From Saliterribacillus persicus (GTDB taxonomy: Bacteria > Bacillota > Bacilli > Bacillales > Amphibacillaceae): a DNA stretch of 64,000 nt. Below are positions 8,417 through 17,836 of this stretch, in pieces. The position numbers and the translations under genes are program-made. The stretch covers positions 62,001 to 126,000 of the forward strand of contig NZ_QPJJ01000003.1 of the NCBI RefSeq assembly GCF_003337485.1, in the 5' to 3' direction. Under the pieces are notes generated by a model that was given only the letters and a program-made list of their open reading frames with translations, was not told the origin of the DNA and made no database searches. Positions within the stretch are counted from its first letter, which is position 1; each line of letters opens with the position of its first letter.

Positions 8417-10099
8417 TTAGTTAGTACCCCATAGCTCCATCACGTCTTTCGTTTTTTGTGTCATTTCTTCATTAGCTTTTTCAATATTCATTGCTTCTAA
8501 TTCTTCAATCATAGATTCCCATGCTGCGTCAAATTCAGCAGGGTCTCCTAGTATAGCTTGAGTAATTCGTTGTTCCGTTAAATCATCGGCTTTTTGTTGA
8601 ATTATTTCTAACTCGCTGCCTGATTGAATAGAATAATTGAATGCTTGACCGTGATTGGAAACACCTAATTCTTCAGTCGGCGGGAACCAGTCGATCCAAT
8701 TTTCCATTTGGTATTCTTCTAACACTTCTTTTTCAGCGGTGTTAAAGTTATTAATAATATCTTCTTCAGAGTTTGGTGTGATAGGTTGCCCATTTGAATC
8801 AACCGCTCCGTTACCCCATTGCGGGAATGGGTACACATAATATCCTACTCCAGTTTCTTTTGAGTAGTCTGGATCATTATTCATACGTTCTCGGTCTTCT
8901 TCTTTCATCACGCGTTCACCATCTACGATATCATAATTTTCACCCTCAATACCCCAGTTAGTGAGGATTTGAGCTTCTTCACTTGCCATCCAATCTAAAA
9001 ATTCAAAGGCTTCTTCTTGGTGTTCGCTTGTAGAGGAAATAGCAATACCCCATCCTCCAGCAAAACCATAATCTTTTAATCCTTGCGATACATACTCTTC
9101 ACCTAGTGTAACAGGAAGTGGTGCGTAGGTTCTCCACTCTTTACCATCTGCAACAAGCGCTTTGTCCGCGTCGCCAATATTCCAATCTTGGTCAGCGATA
9201 CTTAACACTCGACCTGAAGATAATTTAGAAATATAAGTATCATACGTGTGCGTAAAGGATTCAGAATCAAGTAGACCTTTGTCATTCATTCCATTTAGCC
9301 ATTTAAAATACTCTTTAAGTTCTGGCAATAAAAACTTATAGGTAGCTTCTCCGGTATCATCATTAATAGCCCATTGACCATCTCCAGGAATACCAGCAAC
9401 TGCTGCAGCTGGATCTCCAACTGTGATTAACCATCGCCAGTCACTTCCAAGTAAAGATAAAGGAAGCGTTTTTTGTCCATCAATTTCAGGGTATTTTTCA
9501 TAATACTCTGTTAAAGCTGCTTCAAAGTCTTCTAATGTTTTAATTTCTGGATATCCTAATTCACGTAAAACATCTAATTGAATTTGGAAAGAACCACTCG
9601 TAGACCAATATGCTCCTTCTACTCCATACGTACCTACTGTATATATACTAGGATCGTCTATGGTATTGCGCAGGCAATCTAGTTGGTCACCATACATTGC
9701 TTTTAAATTATCACCTTTTTCCTCAATGAGGTCGTCTAACTTAATAACGCCACCAGCTTCGATTAATTTAGAAATATCTCCTTTTGCAAAAATTAAATCC
9801 GGATAATCTCCACTAGCAATCATTAATGGAACAGTTTCTTCATTTCCACCTACTGGGTATTGCATATCTAACTTTATACCTGTTTTTTCAGTGATGGCTT
9901 GTGCAACAGGATCATCGAACGATTTTTCAGCACCGTCTTCACTATAGAAAGATAAAGTTAGTGGATTTTCAGCAGAATATTCCTCCCCTTCACCTTCTCC
10001 TTCCGTTGAGGTGTTTTCAGATTCATTACTACAGCCTACCAAAAATGCACCTAATAAAAATAAAATGAATAACGATAAAGCTAATTTGGTACTTTTCAT
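8417..10099 (-). CDS. ABC importer oligosaccharide-binding lipoprotein (LplA type)
   Basis: This 560-residue extracellular solute-binding protein has a lipoprotein signal of one or two lysines, a hydrophobic core and a lipobox LVGC with lipidated Cys23. An acidic Ser/Glu-rich linker follows. Its size and the EMTQKTKDVMELWGTN-type end match the LplA/YtcQ group of large oligosaccharide binders. It follows the two permease genes and precedes the catabolic genes of the same operon. Its substrate is probably a decorated oligosaccharide such as a xyloglucan heptasaccharide, judged only from the enzymes beside it. Confidence 0.9.
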   Translation of the reverse strand: MKSTKLALSLFILFLLGAFLVGCSNESENTSTEGEGEGEEYSAENPLTLSFYSEDGAEKSFDDPVAQAITEKTGIKLDMQYPVGGNEETVPLMIASGDYPDLIFAKGDISKLIEAGGVIKLDDLIEEKGDNLKAMYGDQLDCLRNTIDDPSIYTVGTYGVEGAYWSTSGSFQIQLDVLRELGYPEIKTLEDFEAALTEYYEKYPEIDGQKTLPLSLLGSDWRWLITVGDPAAAVAGIPGDGQWAINDDTGEATYKFLLPELKEYFKWLNGMNDKGLLDSESFTHTYDTYISKLSSGRVLSIADQDWNIGDADKALVADGKEWRTYAPLPVTLGEEYVSQGLKDYGFAGGWGIAISSTSEHQEEAFEFLDWMASEEAQILTNWGIEGENYDIVDGERVMKEEDRERMNNDPDYSKETGVGYYVYPFPQWGNGAVDSNGQPITPNSEEDIINNFNTAEKEVLEEYQMENWIDWFPPTEELGVSNHGQAFNYSIQSGSELEIIQQKADDLTEQRITQAILGDPAEFDAAWESMIEELEAMNIEKANEEMTQKTKDVMELWGTN

Positions 10100-10149
10100 G
10101 TTTTCCCCTCCATTTTTTATACATATCTATATTAATTTTCATTAATACC

Positions 10150-11034
10150 TTAACTCTTTACAGCACCCAAGGTTAATCCAGTTACAAAGTACTTCTGCAA
10201 GAATGGATACACCATAATAATTGGTATTGTCGCAATAATAGTAATGGCCATTTTGATTGATTGCGGATTGGTTTGGCCAGCTATTACTTCAGCATTTTGA
10301 GAAGTAATATCACCACCCGAAATGTTCGTGTTATCTAAAATTTTCATAAGCTCATACTGCAAAGTTGTTAATGCCTCGTTCCCTCTTGCGTATAAGTAGG
10401 TATCAAACCAGCTATTCCACTGACCAACAGCTAAAAATAAAGCGATGGTAGCTATTACTGGCATACAAAGTGGAATGATAATTCTCCAAAAAATCGTAAA
10501 ATCATTTGCCCCATCAATTTTTGCTGACTCTTCTAACGCAATTGGTAAGTTATCCATAAAAGAACGGATAATGATGACATTAAAAGCAGATATCAACATT
10601 GGTAAAATATAAACGGCAAACTCATTAATTAGTCCCAAATTACGAATTAACATATATTCTGGAATCAGTCCACCACCGATAAACATGGTAATAACAAGCA
10701 TGAAGCCTACAAGGCGATTAAATACAAAATCTCTTCTACTTAACGTGTAAGCAAGCATTGTACTAGCAATAATCCCTGTGATTGTACCTACAACTGTTCT
10801 TAATATCGACATCATAAATGCTTGTAAAAGACGATCATTACTACCGAATATTTCTTGATAATTAGCAAAGGTGAATTCTCTTGGCCAAATATGAATACCG
10901 CCTCTAGCTGTATCGATCGCATTATTTAATGATATGGCCATAATATTTAAAAATGGATATAGGGTAACTACCAATACAAAAATCATAAATATAGTAAGAA
11001 CGATATCAAACATCGTCCATTTTTTCTTTTTCAT
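10150..11034 (-). CDS. ABC sugar permease, LplC/YtcP type
   Basis: This 294-residue membrane protein has six predicted membrane helices. The EAA loop is near residue 185 (EESAKIDGANDFTIFWRIII) and contacts the ATPase. The C-terminus FVTGLTLGAVKS is typical of the LplC/YtcP group that pairs with LplB and LplA. It lies between the other permease and the binding protein. No ATPase gene is present anywhere in the window, so a shared MsmX-like ATPase encoded elsewhere is needed. Confidence 0.92.
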   Translation of the reverse strand: MKKKKWTMFDIVLTIFMIFVLVVTLYPFLNIMAISLNNAIDTARGGIHIWPREFTFANYQEIFGSNDRLLQAFMMSILRTVVGTITGIIASTMLAYTLSRRDFVFNRLVGFMLVITMFIGGGLIPEYMLIRNLGLINEFAVYILPMLISAFNVIIIRSFMDNLPIALEESAKIDGANDFTIFWRIIIPLCMPVIATIALFLAVGQWNSWFDTYLYARGNEALTTLQYELMKILDNTNISGGDITSQNAEVIAGQTNPQSIKMAITIIATIPIIMVYPFLQKYFVTGLTLGAVKS

Positions 11035-11063
11035 TTTTATTACTCCTCTCTATCAAGCTTCCA

Positions 11064-12086
11064 CTAAAAGACGCGACCTTCTCCTATACGTTTTGCAAAT
11101 CCATTACAGATAAGAATTAAAATAATACTTACTACTGATTTAAATATACCTATCGCTGTACCGAAGGAATACCTAAACATCCCAATACCATAATCTAGCG
11201 CATATAGATCAATGACTAGAGCCTTTTCGGCAACTATATTATTTCCTAATAACATTTGCTTCTCAAATCCAATATTTATTAGGTTTCCTATGTTCAAAAT
11301 AAGCAATACAATAATAACGGCTCTGATACTCGGTAAAGTGATGTGCCACATTTGACGCCACCTGCTTGCACCATCGACCTTTGCTGCTTCATAGAGCTGC
11401 GGATCAACACCTGCCATGGCTGCTAAATAGATAATGGCATTCCATCCAGTCTCTTTCCATACATCAGCTGCTGTTACAATTCCCCAAAACAAATCCGGAT
11501 TTGACATAAATGCTATAGGGTTATTAATTATACCAAGCCCCATTAAAAGGTTATTAATGACACCATCTTGAGATAGCATTGTTATCACAATGTTTGCTAC
11601 AATTACCCATGAAACAAAGTGTGGTAAGTAAGATATAGTCTGCGTCCACTTCTTAAATGTGATAAATCGCAATTCATTTAATAAAAGAGCGAATCCAATG
11701 GCTGTTATTGTTCCAAATACTAAACCTAATACACCCATACCAATAGTATTTTCTAACGCACGATAAAACATTGGTTCATCAAATAAATCCTTAAAATGTT
11801 CCCATCCTACCCACTTTTGCTCAAGTAATCCAAACTGTGGCTTATAATCTTGAAAGGCCATTACCCATCCGCCAATTGGAATATACTTAAATACGATCAA
11901 CCAAAGCACAAATGGTAGTGACATTAAAATTAATGCTTTTTGTTTACTTAAACGTTTCCAAAAACCGTTTTTATTCGGTTTAAGTGATGGTGTTTTTTTC
12001 TGTTTTCCTAAACCCATCCCAACTTTTACACTTGTTGTTGCAGGAATTTGCGATTGTCCTTCACCTTGCTTGGCTAAATTGCTCAT
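11064..12086 (-). CDS. ABC sugar permease, LplB type
   Basis: This 340-residue permease has a cytoplasmic N-terminal tail rich in Lys, six membrane helices, an EAA loop (YEAAKVDGASRWRQMWHITL) and the C-terminus RIGEGRVF common in LplB proteins. The ATG at 12086 is chosen over the longer frame beginning at 12182 because AAGGAGAGA lies just ahead of it and the longer version would include the operator and promoter DNA. It is the first gene of the operon that runs to 1483. Confidence 0.9.
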   Translation of the reverse strand: MSNLAKQGEGQSQIPATTSVKVGMGLGKQKKTPSLKPNKNGFWKRLSKQKALILMSLPFVLWLIVFKYIPIGGWVMAFQDYKPQFGLLEQKWVGWEHFKDLFDEPMFYRALENTIGMGVLGLVFGTITAIGFALLLNELRFITFKKWTQTISYLPHFVSWVIVANIVITMLSQDGVINNLLMGLGIINNPIAFMSNPDLFWGIVTAADVWKETGWNAIIYLAAMAGVDPQLYEAAKVDGASRWRQMWHITLPSIRAVIIVLLILNIGNLINIGFEKQMLLGNNIVAEKALVIDLYALDYGIGMFRYSFGTAIGIFKSVVSIILILICNGFAKRIGEGRVF

Positions 12087-12132
12087 TTTGTCTCTCTCCT
12101 TACGTGCCAAATAATCGTATTTACCTCTCTTT

Positions 12133-12146
12133 TGAAAGCGCTTATT
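12133..12146. promoter_or_regulatory. cre-like site downstream of the importer promoter
   Basis: TGAAAGCGCTTATT matches TGWAANCGNTNWCA at 12 of 14 positions. It is about 14 bp downstream of a minus-strand TATAAT at 12160-12165, within the early transcribed leader, a position suited to CcpA roadblock repression. Confidence 0.5.
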
Positions 12147-12159
12147 TGTTGTTACATCT

Positions 12160-12180
12160 ATTATATTAGAAACCGGTTTC
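12160..12180 (-). promoter_or_regulatory. importer operon promoter with LacI-type operator
   Basis: A perfect minus-strand -10 TATAAT lies at 12160-12165. The 12-bp palindrome GAAACCGGTTTC at 12169-12180 falls where the spacer between -35 and -10 would be. The -35 itself is poor. A CCGG-centred palindrome in a promoter spacer is typical of LacI-family repressors. The same palindrome recurs at 21678-21689. Confidence 0.6.
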
Positions 12181-12205
12181 ATAAAAAACGGAACAATGAA
12201 GACAT

Positions 12206-12249
12206 AAAATCATGTAAAAAGGAGTGGTGTCTTCTTTTTACATGATTTT
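12206..12249 (-). terminator. 16-bp inverted repeat, probable second terminator
   Basis: A perfect 16-bp stem (12206-12221 with 12234-12249) with a 12-nt loop has A-rich and T-rich arms, so it could terminate in either direction. It stands between the end of the DUF4340 operon and the importer promoter and probably insulates the two. Confidence 0.6.
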
Positions 12250-12346
12250 TTCATATATTGAATTATACTTTTAGTAAAAATCGCGTTTTGTGACTTACTC
12301 GTAGTGTCCTGATTTTTTAATTTTTTTCTCAAACAAACTGTAGAAC

Positions 12347-12378
12347 ATAAAAATGCACTACCGCATAAACAGTAGTGC
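12347..12378 (-). terminator. rho-independent terminator after the DUF4340 gene
   Basis: The hairpin GCACTAC/GTAGTGC (12355-12361 and 12372-12378) is followed on the minus strand by ATTTTTATG, 8 bp beyond the stop codon of the DUF4340 gene. Confidence 0.75.
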
Positions 12379-12385
12379 AAATCTT

Positions 12386-13750
12386 TTAATTTGGAAGCAT
12401 TTCTTTCACCGTTTCAATCATCTGGTGAACCTCATCTTTTGAAATAGAAAAATCGGCAACATCTTGTTTGAAAACAGCATACCGTTCATCACTAATTGGA
12501 ACAAGCTCTACTGTTGTTTCCGAATCATTTCCATTAATTGATCCAAGCTTATAATGAAGTGTTACTTCACTCTCAGATTTCTCAACTTGTTCAGTAAGTT
12601 CTTCATCAAAGCTAAGTCCTGCAATTAATTTATAGATTTTTTGAAAGGTTTCTAATGCTACCTTTTCCCCTTCATAAGTTATACTAGAAGTTATTTCTTC
12701 CTCATTTTTCTCATGTGCAATATTTAATTTAACGGATTCTTCTTCCGTCTCGATAGTTAGTTCGTCTAGCACATCAACAGCAACAATATGGACAAAGTGA
12801 TCGACTAAATCAAATGCTTGATAGCTAAATGGATCGAGGGCAGCAGTTTCTATTGTATATACAGTATCTTCTCCTTCTACCATCGCGTAGTATTGCTGAT
12901 CTTTTGCGGGATTGCCTATTACTAGTGTTTCTTCTGCATCATCTGATGTTAAAGTAATCGAAAAATCACTATTACTGAGTCCGTAACTTTCTAAATCTGT
13001 CGCATTTTCTTCAATTGTTTCGGTTTGTTGAAGCATATCTATCCCATAAATCACTTCAGACATTTTAGAAAAAGCGACACTATAAACACCTTCGTATGGG
13101 GCATTTATATACCAGCCACTTATATGGGCTAGGGCTTCGTCTTCTGAGTAAGGAGATTCCTTACTCAGTTCGATTTTCTCTGTACCGTTGTCTATATTTA
13201 TTTTTTCTACATCTTCTGAAGATATTGATAATATTTTATTATCGAGCAGGGATACCGTGCTAAGAGGTATTGTTTCAATGACTGTTCGCTCTACTAAATA
13301 TATTTCTTTATCTTCAATATGCTCAACATAATAATACTCTTCACTAGAGTGTAACTGTCCAACTGACATTCTTTGTTTATTTTCCTCGTCAGTTACTAAT
13401 ACAACAGTTACTTTCGGAAAAGCTAAACCCACATCTTCTTTTGAAACATTTACAGGTTGTCCTGAAATATTCATCAAAGCATAAGTAAATTGCTCTACTC
13501 TCTCTTGATCTACTTTTCTACTAGCGTCTTCTACTCTCCATTCCTCGTCATCTTTCGTTAATCTAACCTTTTGATTTGCATTTACATTTATTTCTTTAAC
13601 CGCTTCCGTATTTTCAAAAATCGGCTCGGCGGAATTCTGCGTTTCTTCTTCACCCGTTTCTTGATTCGTTTGATTCACTACATACATTAATAATCCTGAA
13701 AGTAAAACGATAATCAGAATTACAATGGTTATGATTCGAGATCGTTTCAT
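12386..13750 (-). CDS. DUF4340-domain membrane-anchored protein
   Basis: This 454-residue protein has one N-terminal membrane helix at about residues 6-26 and a long, acidic extracellular part made of repeated beta-rich units of the DUF4340 type, with patterns such as RLTKDDEEWRVED and LVIGNPAKDQQYYAMVEG. The function of DUF4340 is unknown. An ATG at 13750 is chosen because a GGGGG box precedes it well. A GTG at 13765 would overlap the upstream stop. It is the last gene of the GH95-GH1-two-component-YesL operon. An extracytoplasmic sensing or envelope role is only a guess. Confidence 0.75.
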   Translation of the reverse strand: MKRSRIITIVILIIVLLSGLLMYVVNQTNQETGEEETQNSAEPIFENTEAVKEINVNANQKVRLTKDDEEWRVEDASRKVDQERVEQFTYALMNISGQPVNVSKEDVGLAFPKVTVVLVTDEENKQRMSVGQLHSSEEYYYVEHIEDKEIYLVERTVIETIPLSTVSLLDNKILSISSEDVEKINIDNGTEKIELSKESPYSEDEALAHISGWYINAPYEGVYSVAFSKMSEVIYGIDMLQQTETIEENATDLESYGLSNSDFSITLTSDDAEETLVIGNPAKDQQYYAMVEGEDTVYTIETAALDPFSYQAFDLVDHFVHIVAVDVLDELTIETEEESVKLNIAHEKNEEEITSSITYEGEKVALETFQKIYKLIAGLSFDEELTEQVEKSESEVTLHYKLGSINGNDSETTVELVPISDERYAVFKQDVADFSISKDEVHQMIETVKEMLPN

Positions 13751-13754
13751 ATTA

Positions 13755-14441
13755 TTAACCCCCACTTGCTGTTTTGTTTTGATCAGTAAGTTCTAGTTCC
13801 ATTATTTCAAAAGGTTTTCTCATATTAAACATAATAAAATAAGCTGCTAAACTCATAAAAAACCATACTATGGTTCCTGGTGCAATATAATAGATTAACG
13901 CTAATGATAATATAGTTGTGATATTTAAAATCGTAGTTTTAATAAATCGAAAAATAGAGTAAAAGGAGACAACCCAGAGATTCTTTTGTTTAACTTCAAA
14001 TCTAGTTAAGATAGGTAAAGCATATATTAAAATCACAAAAATTCCTATACATAACACAAAGAAAAATGGTGTGAAAAATGCTAAGAATCCTTCTGCATAG
14101 TAAATATCGATAAATAAAACCATTAAAGCTGTGGATGTTATAATCCAGTAGAGAAAGGCAGGCTTAAAATTTTTTTTATAATATATCCAAAAATCAATCG
14201 TTGGTCTTACTTCTTTTTCTCTCACATATTTTCCCATCGTCGCAAATAAAGCAGCCAGACTTGGGCCAGTAGGTAAAAGCGTAATATAAAAAAGCAAAAT
14301 ATTTTCCATTGTTAGGTCAGAAAAGATAAATGCTAATAAAAATAGTATATTAGCTAATATAAAATGAAAGTTCGTTACTGCAATAACATATATATAATTG
14401 ACTGCTAAATATAATGGTCGATCAGTTATCATATTTGCCAT
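13755..14441 (-). CDS. yesL: YesL-like DUF624 membrane protein
   Basis: This 228-residue integral membrane protein has five or six predicted helices, matching the DUF624/YesL family by length and by the early TLLPTGPSLAALFATMGKYV region. YesL proteins usually accompany YesM/YesN two-component systems in polysaccharide loci, as here, and their function is not established. The gene lies 23 bp after the response regulator and 4 bp before the DUF4340 gene, so it is probably translationally coupled to it. Confidence 0.85.
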   Translation of the reverse strand: MANMITDRPLYLAVNYIYVIAVTNFHFILANILFLLAFIFSDLTMENILLFYITLLPTGPSLAALFATMGKYVREKEVRPTIDFWIYYKKNFKPAFLYWIITSTALMVLFIDIYYAEGFLAFFTPFFFVLCIGIFVILIYALPILTRFEVKQKNLWVVSFYSIFRFIKTTILNITTILSLALIYYIAPGTIVWFFMSLAAYFIMFNMRKPFEIMELELTDQNKTASGG

Positions 14442-14464
14442 GATGTTCCCCCATTAAAATTTCT

Positions 14465-15976
14465 CTATGATTCATTTTTTGCTTGTTCCATTTTTTGAAA
14501 TTCTTTTGGACTTAATCCGGTATGATTCTTGAATTTTTTATAAAAATAATCCATGTTGCAGTACCCAACTTCATTGGATACTTCATATACTTTTAAATTT
14601 TTTTCCACGAGTAATGTTTTTGCTTTTTCAATTCTGACTTGATCTAAGTAGGTATGAAAATAAACCCCTGTATATTTTTTGAATTTTTTTCCTAAATAGG
14701 AGCGATTATAGTTAAATAAATGAGCCAATACTTTAAGATTTAAATCCTCAAAATAATATTGTTTTACATAAGCTGTAACTTTTTCCATCATATTATCGGG
14801 TGTTACTTGAAAACCATTAATCCTACTCGCATGTATGACCAGATCTTCTTTGACTTGACTAAGTGTTGCTTTAAGGTTAGGTCCATCGAAGATCACTTCA
14901 ATAATTGTTTCCTTTGCAGGAACAGATAATTCAGGATAATTACGCTGTAAGTGAATATAAATTTCCCAAGTAACGTCTACTAAGTCCATTTTTATTCTAT
15001 CTTCATCATAGCATTTTCCTTTATAATATTCTTCCAAATTTGTAAATAAAGCATCAATCTGTTCTGATGCTTTAAACTCTAATGCTCGAGATAAATCCTT
15101 AACAAACTGCTTTTTATCAAGTTCAACTTGATTAACCTGTTCAAAAATATCTGAGCTAAGAATTTGTTTTTCACTATAACAATAAGCGATACCTTCTAAT
15201 TTATTAAGCTCTGAAGCTGCTTTTGGAATACGGATTAATCTTTCTACTGGCTTTGCTATGGCACATTGGATTAGAAAGTCAGCTTCTTTTCTAATCATCG
15301 TAGAAATATCTATTAAGGTTTGACTTACTAGCTGCTCTGATTCATCTTTAAATAACAAATAATTACCAGTGTCATCTATTATTAACGTGGCTTTATTCTT
15401 TACGCTATTTATCAATCGATTTTTCCATCTACTTAAATCTTTTAAATGTGGAACAATCAATTTAACGAGATGATAATGGCTATCCGGCTCTTCTAGCATG
15501 ACGAGAGATAGTTCATCTACTTTCCCATCAATTAAATTCTTCCATGCTTGGTCCACAGAAATTTTTTCGAATTCCAATAATTGAGAAGTGATAATTCTTT
15601 CTTCATTTAATTCTTTATGAATGTCTTTTAACAAAGGAATTAATTCATCCTCATCCACAGGCTTTAATAAATACGAGGCGATTCCTAGTTGAATAGAAGC
15701 TTGCGCATAGGAGAAATTAGAATACCCAGATAAAATGACAAATTTACATTCAAAACCTTCTTCCTTGGCTTGTCTAATCAGTTCAATTCCAGTTAAACCT
15801 GGCATTCTAATATCTGCAAAGACTACGTCTGGACGTAATGTCCTTATTTTTTCTAATCCATCTCGTCCATCTTTGCCGACTCCGATGATTTCGAAACCAT
15901 ATGCCTCCCATTCAATAACACTCTTTAATCCCTCTCTTATTAATGGTTCATCATCAATAATTAATATGCGATACAT
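14465..15976 (-). CDS. yesN: YesN-type response regulator (AraC output)
   Basis: This 503-residue protein has an N-terminal receiver domain with acidic residues in IIDDE, phosphoacceptor Asp55 in FADIRMPG and the conserved Lys in YLLKPVD. A long linker is followed by an AraC-type double helix-turn-helix over the last 100 residues (NYNRSYLGKKFKKYTG and EVSNEVGYCNMDYFYKKFK). The ATG at 15976 is chosen because AAGGGGAT precedes it and the receiver then starts at once. The longer frame overlaps the kinase gene. It is coded 19 bp after the partner kinase and should activate hemicellulose genes in response to an extracellular sugar signal. Confidence 0.9.
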   Translation of the reverse strand: MYRILIIDDEPLIREGLKSVIEWEAYGFEIIGVGKDGRDGLEKIRTLRPDVVFADIRMPGLTGIELIRQAKEEGFECKFVILSGYSNFSYAQASIQLGIASYLLKPVDEDELIPLLKDIHKELNEERIITSQLLEFEKISVDQAWKNLIDGKVDELSLVMLEEPDSHYHLVKLIVPHLKDLSRWKNRLINSVKNKATLIIDDTGNYLLFKDESEQLVSQTLIDISTMIRKEADFLIQCAIAKPVERLIRIPKAASELNKLEGIAYCYSEKQILSSDIFEQVNQVELDKKQFVKDLSRALEFKASEQIDALFTNLEEYYKGKCYDEDRIKMDLVDVTWEIYIHLQRNYPELSVPAKETIIEVIFDGPNLKATLSQVKEDLVIHASRINGFQVTPDNMMEKVTAYVKQYYFEDLNLKVLAHLFNYNRSYLGKKFKKYTGVYFHTYLDQVRIEKAKTLLVEKNLKVYEVSNEVGYCNMDYFYKKFKNHTGLSPKEFQKMEQAKNES

Positions 15977-15995
15977 AGAGATCCCCTTCCTGAAC

Positions 15996-17795
15996 CTAGT
16001 GAAACCTACTCTTTGGTTGAATCGGCAGGCGCAACTGTACAACCGTACCTTCATGAAGTACACTATCGATGCTTAAACCATAAGATTCACCATAAAATAA
16101 CTGAATACGCTGATGAACATTATGTAGCCCAATCCGGTTTCCATCTGATTTATAATCTTGATCGAATAAGCGATGACGAACGACCTTTAACCGTTCTTTT
16201 GAAATGCCTATTCCATTATCCTTCACATCTATTAATAGATAATTGTTCTTTTCATAAATATCGATTTCTATAAAACTCGTATCCTCTTTTCTTTCAATAC
16301 CATGAATAATAGAATTTTCTACAATCGGTTGAATAAGCAACGGAAATAGCTGATAGTTTTCCAGATTTTTATTTATATTAATTGAAAAATCAAATTTATC
16401 CCCAAATCTTAACCGCTGAATATCCAAGTAATTTCTTACTAATTCAACCTCTTCTGTTATTGGAACAGGCTTATCGGTGCGCTCTAAAGCTGAACGCATC
16501 ATTTTACTTAACATCTTAACAATTTTAGCAACTTCTTTATCATGGTTTATCAAAGCTTTCATTCGGACCATTTCTAATGTGTTATATAAAAAGTGTGGAT
16601 TAATTTGGCTAGATAACATTTTGAAATCCATTTCTTTTTGCTGTCGTCGCCATTTTTCTTCTTTTATATTATGAATATATACTTCGTCAATTAACGTTTG
16701 GATACTTTGTGAAGTAGTTGCTAATTCATCATACACTTCACTAATCTCATCCTTACCTTCCATTCTATTGGTTATTGCAAAGTCACCTTGTGCTACTTGA
16801 AACATTGCTTTTCTCAATCGATTAATTCGTTGATGAAATCCTCGAATAAATATAACTAATAATAGCAAAGAAACACCTAGAGCACCCACCACTACAAAAA
16901 ATCCTCGCGTGAAGATTACATTTGACTCCCTTACCACTTCATCAATTGGAATGATTGCAGAAACCTGAATTTCATTATTTAGCGACTTTTCCGGTTTAAA
17001 AGAATGTACGTTTACTTTGACATCTTCTCCTTCAAAAGCAGTATCAAATAGCGCTTTATTAGAAGTACCTTTCTCCCATTTATTTAAAAAAGTAGGAGGC
17101 TTTCCTATAAAATGATTATCCTGATGATAAACAATCACTTCATTATCAAGTGTAATAAATGCTTCAAATGGTTCACCTTCAATAACGCTTGACAGCATTT
17201 CTTTGGAAACATAAATAGCTAGCACACCTAATAGTGTATTATTATCACTATATACTGCTCTTGTGAGTGCTAAGAAATTATCATTCGTCCAATGATCTTG
17301 CATATACACCCAGGAAATCTTTCCTCTTTTACCAACCGCTTCTTGATACCATTCTTGATTTCGAATGTCTACATCTGCATGAACAAAATGCGAATCTGTA
17401 ATCATGTTTTTTGTCATAAAAAAACGCACTTCTTCTACTTCATCATAGTATTGTAAATAATCATCAAAAACCGGATAATCATTATAAGCATTATATACTT
17501 CCAAAGGAGTCGTATACTCATCTGTCAGTAATCGGTGTAAGTTCTGATTAATATAAATTTGATCCGATATACTAGTAACTCTATTGAAAATAGTTTGGAG
17601 TCTAATTTCAAGCTTGTCCACACTTTGTTCCGCTTCACTTAGAGAGTTATTTAGAACAATATCTCTCGTACCAAAATTTAAGTATGCCCCAACAAGTAAA
17701 ATTGGGATGGCAGTTACAATAAGGTAGATGCCAAGCAACTTATGTCTAATCTTCAATTGATGATACATACGCTGACAATGGCGAATAAATCGCAT
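15996..17795 (-). CDS. yesM: YesM-type sensor histidine kinase
   Basis: This 599-residue membrane kinase has helices at about residues 20-40 and 297-318 that flank a large extracellular dCache-like sensor. A HAMP region follows near 320-372, then the His_kinase domain with phosphoacceptor His401 in QINPHFLYN. The C-terminal ATPase domain has an N box in PIVENSIIHGIE and G boxes in DNGIGI and IGLHNV. The ribosome site GGGGGAG is 5 bp from the ATG. It follows GH1 and precedes its response regulator in the same operon. The ligand is unknown, and an extracellular oligosaccharide or a binding protein is plausible. Confidence 0.92.
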   Translation of the reverse strand: MRFIRHCQRMYHQLKIRHKLLGIYLIVTAIPILLVGAYLNFGTRDIVLNNSLSEAEQSVDKLEIRLQTIFNRVTSISDQIYINQNLHRLLTDEYTTPLEVYNAYNDYPVFDDYLQYYDEVEEVRFFMTKNMITDSHFVHADVDIRNQEWYQEAVGKRGKISWVYMQDHWTNDNFLALTRAVYSDNNTLLGVLAIYVSKEMLSSVIEGEPFEAFITLDNEVIVYHQDNHFIGKPPTFLNKWEKGTSNKALFDTAFEGEDVKVNVHSFKPEKSLNNEIQVSAIIPIDEVVRESNVIFTRGFFVVVGALGVSLLLLVIFIRGFHQRINRLRKAMFQVAQGDFAITNRMEGKDEISEVYDELATTSQSIQTLIDEVYIHNIKEEKWRRQQKEMDFKMLSSQINPHFLYNTLEMVRMKALINHDKEVAKIVKMLSKMMRSALERTDKPVPITEEVELVRNYLDIQRLRFGDKFDFSININKNLENYQLFPLLIQPIVENSIIHGIERKEDTSFIEIDIYEKNNYLLIDVKDNGIGISKERLKVVRHRLFDQDYKSDGNRIGLHNVHQRIQLFYGESYGLSIDSVLHEGTVVQLRLPIQPKSRFH

Positions 17796-17836
17796 ATTAA
17801 CTCCCCCTATTGTAACTTCCCTTTTATGATTTAACC

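Noticed and set aside
12087-12182. N-terminal extension of the first LplB permease
   Set aside because: It would translate through the operator, -10 and cre sites. The ATG at 12086 has a good ribosome site.
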